Shown: positions 7,290-16,070 of the stretch, one piece after another
Layout: each line of letters begins with the position of its first letter
Position numbering within the stretch: the stretch's first letter is position 1
Assembly: GCA_964537975.1 (NCBI GenBank)
Contig: CAZIDP010000001.1
Location: forward strand, 124,001 to 188,000
Source: SCBR16-9 sp964537975
GTDB lineage: Bacteria; Hydrogenedentota; Hydrogenedentia; Hydrogenedentales; SCBR16-9
DNA: 64,000 nt
Direction: 5' to 3'
Made by a program: the position numbers and the translations under genes
The notes under the pieces: generated by a model
What the model saw: the letters and a program-made list of their open reading frames with translations, nothing else
Told to the model about the DNA's origin: nothing
The model's database searches: none

Positions 7290-8875
7290 TCCAGATAACC
7301 CAGCGCGCGCAGGCGTTTCTCAATAATTTCTTCCTCATCAGAAGAATATGGTTTTTCAACTGATGGAATTGTGCTTACATCATGATGGAAATCTGAAGAC
7401 TGCGTATTGCCTCCGAGCAGAGAAAATCCATCCATAGGAGGCCCAACGACATCCAGTACATTCAGAATTGTTGGGGCAATATCCACGAGATGGGGACAGA
7501 CTTTAGAAACAGCTTCAGAAAACATCACCACGCCTGGATTCCGGTGGTTTCCACTCATGCCCTGGCCCTTAGCGCCAAAATGATTAACTGGGTCCAACCT
7601 GCGAAAGGCTGAGCCTCCCCTACTACGCAGGAAATTATAGGAATACCCCTCTTCCAAGGCCAGCTCCAGTATGATATCAGGCGCTTTCTCCACCCAAGCT
7701 CCGGTATATAAGGCTTCGCGTGGCCAGGCACGCGATATGACTTCCCAGCTTTCCAATTCAGCACACAATTCAGTAACAAACCGATCATAGTCCTTCGCTT
7801 CTACCTGACCAAGCGGCTCTCGCCCTTTAAGATTCACACGTACAGAGGGCATATAATTTAATTCTTCCGACCAGGCCCTGGTATGGCACCAGTCAATACC
7901 ACCAAAGCGCGAACTGCTTTCCGCACGTGCAGCCATACCTGACATACGGCGAAACAAGGGCCCCTGGAGTGATGCCGGAGTAAATTGCAGAGCAAGCTTT
8001 TTTAGTATGCTGTCACGGGAATGCTTGAAAGCGAGGTAGTTTTTCGATGCAAGCCAATTGTTAAGATGTACCACGCCGGTGCCTGCACCGCCAAAGCCAT
8101 GATCAGACACCAGAACCACAACAATATCCTCTCCCATCGCATTTATCAAACGCCCGACCGCTGTATCCAGACGTTGATACACCTGACGGATGGCATCTTG
8201 AAATCCAGGGCGGTACCGGGGCGAATCAGTGTCATGAAACATCCAGAAATGATGCGACACCGTGTCGGACTCACCAAAAACCAGCATGAAAAAATCCCAA
8301 GGCTCACTTATCATGAGCTGCAACGCAATTGACTCTTTAATTTCAATTCCACGAAGCAAAGATTGTAATGCTTTTTCATGCCAACCAGGAGTAATAAAGC
8401 TCTCCTGGAAATCCGCGAAGCACCATTCCCTAACTTTATCGTACATGTCACGGGGGTAAACAAAACTTGTATCGATCCGGGTAGTGACTGGGGAGTCAAA
8501 CCCGGACAGCATAACGCCATTTACAGAGTCTGGTGGATATGTTCCCGGAACCCCCAGTACCACAACCCGTTTACCTGCATCCGATAGTACATTCCAGACA
8601 GCGGGTGCCTTCCGATAGCTCGCATTGACGAAACGAATGGCATATTCGCCGGGAATCATTTCTGTAAAATCAAAAACACCATGTCGCCCGGGCCCAACGC
8701 CGGTAACACAGGATGTCCATGCAGGAAACGTGGCTGGTGGGCATGTACTCTCCAAAGGCAAAAAGCAACCACGAGATCGAAGTGCTGCCAGATTCGGTAA
8801 CATACCTTCATCCATCCAGGGTTCTATCAAGCTTGGCTCTGCCCCGTCCAGCCCTATTAATAAAAAACGATTCAT
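7286..8875 (-). CDS. Alkaline phosphatase superfamily phosphodiesterase/nucleotide pyrophosphatase-like protein
   Basis: Metal-dependent phosphoesterase or phosphotransferase of about 529 residues. The first metal Asp is in FLLIGLDGAEPSL. The nucleophile Thr is in PPATFPAWTSCVTG, and further metal ligands are in GESDTVSHHFW, VSDHGFGG and MSGNHRNPG. The longest frame starts at 8914, but the Met at 8875 gives the compact family start (MNRFLLIGLDGA) and is preferred. There is no signal peptide, so it is probably cytoplasmic, handling phosphorylated sugars or lipids. Its stop overlaps the start of the glycosyltransferase gene. A perfect 7-bp inverted repeat (8878-8894) lies just upstream, between this gene and the divergent DUF2752 gene. 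Confidence 0.85.
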   Translation of the reverse strand: MNRFLLIGLDGAEPSLIEPWMDEGMLPNLAALRSRGCFLPLESTCPPATFPAWTSCVTGVGPGRHGVFDFTEMIPGEYAIRFVNASYRKAPAVWNVLSDAGKRVVVLGVPGTYPPDSVNGVMLSGFDSPVTTRIDTSFVYPRDMYDKVREWCFADFQESFITPGWHEKALQSLLRGIEIKESIALQLMISEPWDFFMLVFGESDTVSHHFWMFHDTDSPRYRPGFQDAIRQVYQRLDTAVGRLINAMGEDIVVVLVSDHGFGGAGTGVVHLNNWLASKNYLAFKHSRDSILKKLALQFTPASLQGPLFRRMSGMAARAESSSRFGGIDWCHTRAWSEELNYMPSVRVNLKGREPLGQVEAKDYDRFVTELCAELESWEVISRAWPREALYTGAWVEKAPDIILELALEEGYSYNFLRSRGGSAFRRLDPVNHFGAKGQGMSGNHRNPGVVMFSEAVSKVCPHLVDIAPTILNVLDVVGPPMDGFSLLGGNTQSSDFHHDVSTIPSVEKPYSSDEEEIIEKRLRALGYLE

Positions 8876-8877
8876 AT

Positions 8878-8894
8878 GTCTGATCTTATCAGAC
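8878..8894. repeat. Perfect inverted repeat between divergent genes
   Basis: GTCTGAT (8878-8884), a 3-nt spacer CTT, then ATCAGAC (8888-8894). It sits 2 nt upstream of the preferred start of the phosphoesterase gene and about 90 nt before the DUF2752 start. Its position suits an operator or a leader hairpin overlapping the ribosome-binding region; function is inferred only from place and symmetry. Confidence 0.45.
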
Positions 8895-8984
8895 CGCAAC
8901 CTGGAACCGCACAAGAGGCAAGAAAAAAAAATCCAAGTATTCGCCCTGGAAGCATTTAATAGTCAATTTTGGTACGATAACGTA

Positions 8985-9398
8985 ATGTCGACATTACAAA
9001 TATCACTTTCCAAATTTGCCTGGGTCATGATTGCAGCCCTTCTGCTTTTGGGTGGAATATTGGTATACAAATACCCACCGGAAACGTCGTGGGGATATCT
9101 GCCATGCCTATGGTATCAACTCACCGGATTGTTATGCCCAGGCTGCGGCAGTCAACGTGCCTTGCACCTCTTGCTGCATGGAAATTTTTCTGAGGCATTT
9201 TTATACAATCAATTACTGGTTTCCGCTTTGGGAGCACTGATCTTTTTTGTAGTCTTGTACAAGTTTGGTATGCTACCCCACACCCTGTTGCATTATACGA
9301 AAAAAACCAGCTTCTGGTTGTATCTACTCCTTCTGGCACTGCTCTTTGCAGTCTTGCGAAACCTCCCTGGCACACCATTTTCATTTCCACCCACATAA
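8985..9398 (+). CDS. DUF2752 small membrane protein
   Basis: A 137-residue integral membrane protein of unknown function. The family signature is clear: CLWYQLTGLLCPGCGSQRAL followed by LLHGNFSEAFLYNQ, with the two Cys of the CPGC motif and the Arg conserved. Three to four membrane segments are visible (about 9-29, 76-96, 110-128). The frame extends further upstream, but that part is antisense to the phosphoesterase gene and does not look protein-like, so the ATG at 8985 is used. It is followed after 167 bases by a membrane-anchored TPR-like protein on the same strand. Confidence 0.85.
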   Translation: MSTLQISLSKFAWVMIAALLLLGGILVYKYPPETSWGYLPCLWYQLTGLLCPGCGSQRALHLLLHGNFSEAFLYNQLLVSALGALIFFVVLYKFGMLPHTLLHYTKKTSFWLYLLLLALLFAVLRNLPGTPFSFPPT

Positions 9399-9565
9399 AA
9401 TCAGAATAAAATTAGATTAATAATTTGAATCAGAATTAAGAAATAAAAATGCTATCGATCCTTTCAGGAATAAACACCTGATATACTTACATCATAGGAC
9501 ACTGCTCGAACATCAAGTTCATGCATGACACAGTATGGTAGATTTCAATATGTCGAGGTAATACA

Positions 9566-10474
9566 ATGGAAGATAAGCGCAGTTTAATTATCATACTATC
9601 AATTACTGGCCTGATTATTGGCCTGGGGGTGGTTGCCTTGATCACCAGTGAACAAGAAAGCGGACTCGACAGCAGCAAACGATTTACAGCCAAACCTGGC
9701 ACAGAACGAGATAACTCTATTATGTTGATGTCCCGCCGAGCACCTACAACAACAGATATAGAATCAAATCCTGATGATTCCCAGACAACCTATCCCAGCC
9801 ATGGAGACGCCACACCTGCTGCCCCATTAAGGGTGCGCACGTTGACAACTGTCGATGAAACTACATTGAATTCAGATGAACTTTTAGTACGTGAAGCTTT
9901 AAACAGTCTTTCCGTAGTTGGGGGTATAGAAAAATTAGAGTCCGCACTGGCACTCGCAGAAACAGAATACCAGCAGGCATTGTATCTGGATGCTTTGGGG
10001 AATCTGTATTTGCAAACAACACCTGCCGACTGGGATCGTGCGGAAGCAGCCTGGCGCAGTGCATTGCTGCTGACCCCTGCACCGGAAATACAAATTAATT
10101 CTACTTTACAACTTGCCCGATTGCTTTTACACCGTAACGAACCCGACGAAGCCAGTAAAATTTTAAGCACCGTGTATGATCCAGACTATCTGGAAACCCC
10201 GGAAAACTACCAACTCGGTTTACTACTGGCACAAAGTTACGAACACATGGGTGCTGAGGAAAAAGCAACAACCGTTTATACAGAAATGGTGTCGCATGCG
10301 ATAGAAAATCATCCCGCTGAGCCGGATACCATTGCGATGGTACGGAATGCGGCATTGCGATTATCGCAATACTATGATAAAACGGACCGAAAACAAGAGG
10401 CGGAACAAATGGCTCGGGCACTTCGAACCCTCATTGACATCGAGAGCACCTCCGGTCATGTCAATATACGTTGA
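9566..10474 (+). CDS. Membrane-anchored TPR-like protein, function unknown
   Basis: A 302-residue protein with one N-terminal membrane helix (IIILSITGLIIGLGVVALIT, about 7-26), a low-complexity Ser/Thr/Pro-rich linker (30-95), and a helical repeat region (about 105-290). That region has TPR-like packing, as in YLDALGNLYLQTTPADWDRA and STLQLARLLLHRNEPDEASK. The topology puts the repeats outside the cytoplasmic membrane, suggesting a periplasmic scaffold or assembly factor. GAGGT lies 7 nt before the ATG. No catalytic motif was seen. Confidence 0.75.
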   Translation: MEDKRSLIIILSITGLIIGLGVVALITSEQESGLDSSKRFTAKPGTERDNSIMLMSRRAPTTTDIESNPDDSQTTYPSHGDATPAAPLRVRTLTTVDETTLNSDELLVREALNSLSVVGGIEKLESALALAETEYQQALYLDALGNLYLQTTPADWDRAEAAWRSALLLTPAPEIQINSTLQLARLLLHRNEPDEASKILSTVYDPDYLETPENYQLGLLLAQSYEHMGAEEKATTVYTEMVSHAIENHPAEPDTIAMVRNAALRLSQYYDKTDRKQEAEQMARALRTLIDIESTSGHVNIR

Positions 10475-10710
10475 CGATATTGCTATCTGTCAGTTTCTAA
10501 ATATGAATATTCTGATAACGCACCGCCCAGATATAGTTATTATGAATCAGCAAAAAACCTACGCTTGCAGACTAACTTCAATGGGTTATTAAATTCATTT
10601 CTGAATAAATTTGAAAGTTGAACATCAAACAAGCTATACCCTTGTAAGATACATAGCACCAACTTTATCTGGAAAGATGTGCATGCACATCAACCAAGAG
10701 GGAATTATTC

Positions 10711-12147
10711 ATGAGCACCATTACATCCAATGAGTCTGTGTCCACAATTCGCCGTCGCGATTTCCTGAAATCCCTTGGTATCGGTTCCATTTTACTGTCG
10801 CTCCCCTATTCTGCACAGTTACACGCAGCAACTGAAAAACGCCCGAATATACTGTTTTTTCTGAGCGACGATCACAGAGCTGATATATTGGGTTGTGCTG
10901 GACATCCCTTCCTCCAAACACCAACCATAGACCAACTAGCCGCAGAAGGAGTGCGTTTTCAAAATACATTTGTAACTACTTCTATCTGTGCCGCTAGCCG
11001 GGCATCCATCCTGACCGGGTTGCATGAACAAACCCATGGTTTCACCTTCGGCACTCCTCCCGTCAGGAATAAACACGCACATACCAGTTACCCGGCAGTA
11101 CTGAAATCAAACGGTTACCGCACCGGGATGATAGGCAAGCTGGGAGTACAATTTGAAGATGGCGCAATCAATCGCATGTTCGACGTGTTTATGCCTGTAG
11201 ACCGTAATCCTTATTTTCATGAGATGCCGGATGGCACGCTACGACATGAAACCGATCTGTGTTGTGATCATGCCATTGATTTTATAAAAACAAACAGCCC
11301 GGAACAACCTTTCTGTTTGTCCGTCAGTTTTAATGCTCCGCACGGAGAAGATGCCGATCATCGCCCAGGCATCGGCCATTTCCCCTGGCCGCAGTCCGTA
11401 GATGGGCTGTACGATGACATTGAAATGCCACCACCCCGTCTGTCTGACCCGGCAATTTTCGATAGCCAACCTGAGTTTCTGCGCGAGTCTCTTAATCGAG
11501 AGCGTTATTATTGGCGGTGGGACACCCCAGAAAAATACCAGACCAACATGCGCGCCTACTACCGCATGCTCACCGGTATAGACAAAGCAATGAACCGGGT
11601 GTTGAAGTCATTGGAAGAAGCGGGCATTGCTGACAACACAATCATTATCTTCACTGGTGACAATGGGTATTATATGGCGGAGCGAGGCTTCACTGGCAAG
11701 TGGTCTCACTATGAAGAATCTTTGCGCGTACCATTGGTCATCTACGATCCCAGGTTACCGTTAAGTCTCCGTGGCCGGGTACTTGATCACAAAGCATTGA
11801 ATATTGACCTGGCATCAACCATGCTGGATTGGGCTGGAGTTCGTATCCCCAAACATTATCAGGGACTCAGTCTGACCCCCTTAATGGCAGGTCGGCGCGT
11901 TACGGACTGGCGTGAAGACTTTTTCTGTGAACATCATATGAATCATCCACAAATCCCCAAATGGGAAGGTGTACGGGGCCAGCGTTATGTGTATGCAAAT
12001 TACTTTGAAGAAGAGTATGAGTTTTTACATGATCTGGAAGCCGATCCCGATCAACTTAAAAACTTCCGGGACAATCCAGAATACGCAGAAACGCTCAATG
12101 CCATGCGAGCACGTTGCGATGAATTAAAAACGGAATACGAAGCATAA
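10711..12147 (+). CDS. Tat-exported sulfatase
   Basis: Type I sulfatase (alkaline phosphatase fold) of 478 residues, likely removing sulfate esters from polysaccharides outside the cytoplasmic membrane. The N-terminus has a twin-arginine signal (RRRDFLKSLGIGSILLSLP). The first metal ligands follow in NILFFLSDDHRAD. The formylglycine site is CAASRASILTG (C-x-A-x-R form), which needs an anaerobic or FGE-type maturase not seen in this window. Further conserved pieces are GKLG, APHGED and FTGDNGYYMAERG. AGAGGG lies 9 nt before the ATG, and a weak promoter (TTGAAA 10611, TATACC 10635, 18-nt spacer) is upstream. A strong terminator follows at once. Confidence 0.93.
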   Translation: MSTITSNESVSTIRRRDFLKSLGIGSILLSLPYSAQLHAATEKRPNILFFLSDDHRADILGCAGHPFLQTPTIDQLAAEGVRFQNTFVTTSICAASRASILTGLHEQTHGFTFGTPPVRNKHAHTSYPAVLKSNGYRTGMIGKLGVQFEDGAINRMFDVFMPVDRNPYFHEMPDGTLRHETDLCCDHAIDFIKTNSPEQPFCLSVSFNAPHGEDADHRPGIGHFPWPQSVDGLYDDIEMPPPRLSDPAIFDSQPEFLRESLNRERYYWRWDTPEKYQTNMRAYYRMLTGIDKAMNRVLKSLEEAGIADNTIIIFTGDNGYYMAERGFTGKWSHYEESLRVPLVIYDPRLPLSLRGRVLDHKALNIDLASTMLDWAGVRIPKHYQGLSLTPLMAGRRVTDWREDFFCEHHMNHPQIPKWEGVRGQRYVYANYFEEEYEFLHDLEADPDQLKNFRDNPEYAETLNAMRARCDELKTEYEA

Positions 12148-12164
12148 CAAACATGATCTGAAAG

Positions 12165-12198
12165 CGCACCTCCACAAAACTCTTGGGGTGCGTTTTTT
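12165..12198 (+). terminator. Rho-independent terminator after the sulfatase gene
   Basis: CGCACC (12165-12170) pairs with GGTGCG (12187-12192), the stem extending inward through TCCA/TTGG with a wobble and a mismatch, and is followed directly by six Ts (12193-12198). It ends the sulfatase transcript 18 bases after the stop codon. Confidence 0.8.
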
Positions 12199-12252
12199 GC
12201 ACCAATAGAGTTATCTTAATAAAAGACAAAATCAGTAATGAGGATATGGCTC

Positions 12253-12618
12253 ATGTCAAATACAAGTTCAAAACAAAAACCATTGATACGACACGAGGGC
12301 GAAGTACCGCGTGAACGCAGTACCTGCGGCTGGCGTGATCGGCTGATCAGTCGTGAAGACGATGAGGTTGCAGCCTGGGCACATGCAGTAGATATTGACG
12401 GTGCGCGACCTCATTACCACAAGATTGCTACAGAAATATATTATGTGCTGGACGGTGACGGTAGTGTTGTGCTGGATGGTGAAGAACACCCTATCCGAAA
12501 AGGCAGCATGGTACATATACCTCCTGGTGTGGTACATGGTGCAAAGGGAAAGATGCGTGTACTGGTTGTAGGCATTCCAAATCTGGATGACAGCGACTTG
12601 TATTTTCCGGTTGAATGA
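12253..12618 (+). CDS. Small cupin-domain protein
   Basis: A single-domain cupin of about 121 residues. Motif 1 is visible as HYHKIATEIYYVLDGDG (metal ligands His, His, Glu) and motif 2 as GSMVHIPPGVVHG (His ligand). Such proteins act as metal-dependent isomerases, dioxygenases or sugar-binding sensors, and the reaction cannot be told from sequence. The frame opens at 12238, but the second Met at 12253 has GAGGA about 10 nt upstream and is preferred. It sits between a sulfatase and a Gfo/Idh/MocA oxidoreductase, suggesting a role in sugar metabolism. Confidence 0.85.
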   Translation: MSNTSSKQKPLIRHEGEVPRERSTCGWRDRLISREDDEVAAWAHAVDIDGARPHYHKIATEIYYVLDGDGSVVLDGEEHPIRKGSMVHIPPGVVHGAKGKMRVLVVGIPNLDDSDLYFPVE

Positions 12619-12742
12619 TTGCATATACCATAGGGTGTACAACCTTGCACAATGCTGCACAGGTGTTTTAAGTTAGTACCTTATAGAGGAAGTGTAGGTT
12701 TAAAATATATTGATTCGGGGACATATAACAAGGAGCTGGTTT

Positions 12743-13801
12743 ATGCCAAAAGAATTGGGGTTTGGAGTATTGGGGCTGGGCATGGGGGTCAACCATTGTC
12801 TTGCTGTTGAAAATGCAAAAGGGGCAAAGCTGGTTGCAGTGTGCGACACCGATACAGATCGGTTGAATACTACAGTAAAGAAACATGGCTGCAAGGGATA
12901 TGACAGCTACGATTCCATGTTGAAGGACCCAGAAATTGATGTGATCAACATCGTCACAGAAACCGGTTACCATGGCGAATTAGGCGCAAAGGCAGCCCGT
13001 GCAGGTAAACACCTTATCATGGAGAAGCCCATTGACGTAACACCACAGAAAGTACGGGCCTTTGAAAAGGTCATCAAGCAAACCGGCGTCAAGTGTGGTT
13101 GTATTTTTCAATCCCGGGTTGCATCCTGCAATGTAAAACTCAAAGCTGCCATTGAAAAAGGGAAAATGGGCAAAGTCATCGGTATGCATGGAAATCTGCC
13201 CTGGTATCGCGGGCCTCAGTATTTTGCAGGGCCACATGGCCCCTGGAGGGGAACCTGGGCGCTGGATGGTGGCGGCAGTATGATGAACCAGGGTATACAC
13301 ACGGTTGATCTGCTCCTCTTCCTCGGTGGTCCTGTTGAAAGCGTTTGTGGCTTCTATGGTATGCACAATCATGACCTGGAATCCGAAGACCAGGTAGTAG
13401 CCTGCCTGAAGTTTGAGAATGGTGCTTTGGGTTCCATCTACACCACTACATGTGCGAATCCTGAGAGCGGTCAGGAAATCTACGGGTTGGGTACCAAAGG
13501 GTCATTTCGCAAAAAAGGGGACAGTCTCATCGCTTTTGACATGGGAACGCCCAAAGAACGTGAAAAGATGCTGGCAGACTTCGGGGGAAGTGGCGCTCCA
13601 GACGCAGCCAGTAAAGACGCGCTTGCCGTCCTCATTGATGGGCATACCAGAATAATTGAAGACTTGGTCAAAGCAATTCACCAAGACCGTGATCCCATCA
13701 TACCTATTTCAGAAGCCAAGCATGCCGTGGAAGTTATTTGCGGAATTTATAAATCAGCGCAAGAAGGTCGTATTGTTCACATAAAAGAAATGCGCAAGTA
13801 A
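12743..13801 (+). CDS. Gfo/Idh/MocA family NAD(P)-dependent oxidoreductase
   Basis: Cytoplasmic sugar or sugar-derivative dehydrogenase of 352 residues. The Rossmann fold begins GFGVLGLGMGVNH (Gly motif). The catalytic Lys is in the family signature EKP at 94-96. The second-domain signature GGGSMMNQGIHTVD supplies the catalytic His (about 186) and the following Asp. The start at 12743 is chosen because AAGGAG (12730-12735) lies 7 nt upstream; the longer frame from 12710 adds an unlikely leader. It is intact, unlike the Gfo-fold protein at 33131-34423. The substrate is unknown, probably a carbohydrate released by neighbouring hydrolases. Confidence 0.92.
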   Translation: MPKELGFGVLGLGMGVNHCLAVENAKGAKLVAVCDTDTDRLNTTVKKHGCKGYDSYDSMLKDPEIDVINIVTETGYHGELGAKAARAGKHLIMEKPIDVTPQKVRAFEKVIKQTGVKCGCIFQSRVASCNVKLKAAIEKGKMGKVIGMHGNLPWYRGPQYFAGPHGPWRGTWALDGGGSMMNQGIHTVDLLLFLGGPVESVCGFYGMHNHDLESEDQVVACLKFENGALGSIYTTTCANPESGQEIYGLGTKGSFRKKGDSLIAFDMGTPKEREKMLADFGGSGAPDAASKDALAVLIDGHTRIIEDLVKAIHQDRDPIIPISEAKHAVEVICGIYKSAQEGRIVHIKEMRK

Positions 13802-13850
13802 AGAACCTATAACAAAACGTATACAAAATTATAAATTATTACTACGGCGT

Positions 13851-14702
13851 TCAAGTCTGCACTGTTACAAACTCATGTGTGATTTGCGCGCCGTCAATAT
13901 GATATACCCGGTACCCTTTGCCCGGAGTATTGTCATGATTATTTCGCACGGTTGAACAACATGCTGTTGTTATAAACAAAACACCATCTTGTTCTTCAAC
14001 CTGGTTACCGTGAAAATGCCCGGAGCTGACCAGCTTTAAATTATGTCCTTCAAACAGTGCCAATATGTCATCCGCATTGAGCAAGCGATAGGCTGCTGTG
14101 TTGGGATTCAAAGGGTGATGGGTTAACAACGCAATAGGCCGCTCCGGATTGATTCGATCCAATTGATATTGCAACCAGTCCAGTCTATCCTGGGGAACGA
14201 TAACATCCCGGTATTCCTGCTCATTACAAGAATTAAAACCGATAAATACCCAGTCTCCCCGCTGCTCCCGCCACTCTGCATCCTCAAAATAATGTAGATA
14301 ATTATCTATGGAATTTGCGGGATCACTTCCGTAATCATGATTACCTGGAACAGCCCAACAGGGCACCTCAAGACGATCAAATGCTTGTTGCCCAAGACGA
14401 AAAGCAGACACTTGGGCGTCATTGGCGATATCGCCCAGCGCCACAACAAAGGCCAAATCTTCTATCTCGTTAATTTGGTTAACGGCTCGGTTGACAATAG
14501 CCACACTACGCGCATCAACAAGATGGGTATCGTTAATAGTAACGAATGAATAAGGCTTACCTTCACCAAACCTGGGCAGGCGCGGCATGGAGATATCCGG
14601 CTTTAACTTTGACATGTCTACTTTATCCAAACCAACACGTGCACAGGAACTCAACCCCAACATACCAAACATACCGAAGAATTGCCGACGTGTGAATGCC
14701 AT
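13851..14702 (-). CDS. Tat-exported calcineurin-like metallophosphoesterase
   Basis: A 283-residue dinuclear metal phosphoesterase. The N-terminus has a twin-arginine signal (TRRQFFGMFGMLGLSSC), and the LSSC end could also act as a lipobox, so it may be a membrane-attached lipoprotein. Metal-ligand motifs are complete: NDTHL (D-x-H), GDIAND (GDxxx), GNHDYG, HHPLNP and SGHFHGNQ. It is convergent with the preceding oxidoreductase gene, 50 bases away, with no obvious terminator between. The substrate is unknown; related proteins act on nucleotides, phosphodiesters or phospholipids. Confidence 0.88.
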   Translation of the reverse strand: MAFTRRQFFGMFGMLGLSSCARVGLDKVDMSKLKPDISMPRLPRFGEGKPYSFVTINDTHLVDARSVAIVNRAVNQINEIEDLAFVVALGDIANDAQVSAFRLGQQAFDRLEVPCWAVPGNHDYGSDPANSIDNYLHYFEDAEWREQRGDWVFIGFNSCNEQEYRDVIVPQDRLDWLQYQLDRINPERPIALLTHHPLNPNTAAYRLLNADDILALFEGHNLKLVSSGHFHGNQVEEQDGVLFITTACCSTVRNNHDNTPGKGYRVYHIDGAQITHEFVTVQT

Positions 14703-14894
14703 AATTAAACACTGTCCTTTGTTGTGATTTTTTTGTTGTCAGCGAGTACAATGGACTACACGCTGTGAATAGATTTCCGAACAGCACATTCCAGTTTTCT
14801 GATACTTATTGTGCGTATGTGTCGCGTATTATGTCAACTAAGCAACAAAGTTACAAAGTTATAGATACTGTAGTTCATAGTGATAAATGAAAAC

Positions 14895-16031
14895 ATGCAA
14901 ATTCTAATCGCGCCAGACAGTTTCAAAGAATGCTTGACAGCAAAAGAAGCGGCGGAAGCCATGTCCAGAGGATGGCGCAACATAAGGCCGGATGATTCTA
15001 TTATTTTGTTCCCCATGTCAGATGGCGGCGAAGGTATGCTGACCACGCTTGTTGATGCTACTGATGGGCAATATGTATCTCATTTAGTATCAGACCCGCT
15101 GGGGAACCTGGTTGATGCCCAATACGGCATATTGGGTGACGGCGAAACGGTAGTGATTGAGATGGCCAGGGCTGCCGGTCTGCACCTGTTATCCGAATCA
15201 AATCGAAATCCACTTATCACATCGACATTTGGTGTCGGTCAACTGGCGGTGCACGCACTGGACGCGGGCTATCAAAAATTTATAATCGGCCTGGGTGGCA
15301 GTGCGACCAATGATGGAGGAGCAGGTTTTGCACAGGCGTTAGGATACCATCTGCTGGACAATACAGGCCAATCCTTGCTACCAGGTGGTTTAGCATTAAA
15401 TTCACTGTCACGGATAGAGACACATCAACGGCACCCCGCACTTGACCATGCACAGTTTCAAGTAGCGTGTGATGTTCAGGCCCCATTATATGGGATTCAT
15501 GGTGCTTCGCACGTGTTCGGGCCACAAAAAGGGGCAACACCAGAAATGGTGGATGCCCTCGACAATGCGCTGCAACATTATGCCTGTATTCTCGAGGTTA
15601 CCTTCCAGTGCGCATTCAAAAATATTCCCGGTGCTGGCGCGGCTGGCGGGCTGGGTGCTGGATTAATGGCATTTACCAATGCCACGATGGCACCAGGAAC
15701 CGCCTTGGTAGCAGAGGCCTGTGGGTTGACTGCTGCTTTGCCAAATGCGAATCTGGTACTGGTTGCCGAGGGACGCCTTGACGGACAAAGCATTTATGGT
15801 AAAACACCGGTAGGTATAGCGGCACTGGCACAACCCCACCAGGTTCCTGTAATTGCGCTTGCAGGCAGTCTCGGGGACGGGTATGAACACGTATATGAGC
15901 ATGGCATACAAGCCGCTTTCAGTATTATACCTGCACCAACCACCCTGGTATCTGCAATGAATGATGCTGCTTTAAACTTGGAACGGGCAACAGAAAATAT
16001 CGCACGCATGATTAATCTGAATCGAATATAG
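14895..16031 (+). CDS. Glycerate kinase (GarK/GlxK type)
   Basis: Phosphorylates D-glycerate, usually to 2-phosphoglycerate in this family (378 residues). The family N-terminus ILIAPDSFKECLTAKEAAEA is obvious, followed by FPMSDGGEGM and GLGGSATNDGGAGFAQALGY, with GAAGGLGAGLMAF and VAEGRLDGQS in the C-terminal half. The frame opens with GTG at 14880; the ATG at 14895 gives the standard family start. glnE follows after 39 bases on the same strand, so the two are probably cotranscribed, which is an unusual pairing. Confidence 0.93.
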   Translation: MQILIAPDSFKECLTAKEAAEAMSRGWRNIRPDDSIILFPMSDGGEGMLTTLVDATDGQYVSHLVSDPLGNLVDAQYGILGDGETVVIEMARAAGLHLLSESNRNPLITSTFGVGQLAVHALDAGYQKFIIGLGGSATNDGGAGFAQALGYHLLDNTGQSLLPGGLALNSLSRIETHQRHPALDHAQFQVACDVQAPLYGIHGASHVFGPQKGATPEMVDALDNALQHYACILEVTFQCAFKNIPGAGAAGGLGAGLMAFTNATMAPGTALVAEACGLTAALPNANLVLVAEGRLDGQSIYGKTPVGIAALAQPHQVPVIALAGSLGDGYEHVYEHGIQAAFSIIPAPTTLVSAMNDAALNLERATENIARMINLNRI

Positions 16032-16070
16032 CAGTAAAAGCTGTCAATAAGCCAGAGGATTATCTGATAC

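Noticed and set aside
8625..8984. Upstream 120-residue extension of the DUF2752 frame
   Set aside because: Overlaps the phosphoesterase gene on the other strand and lacks DUF2752 character; the ATG at 8985 gives the normal family length.
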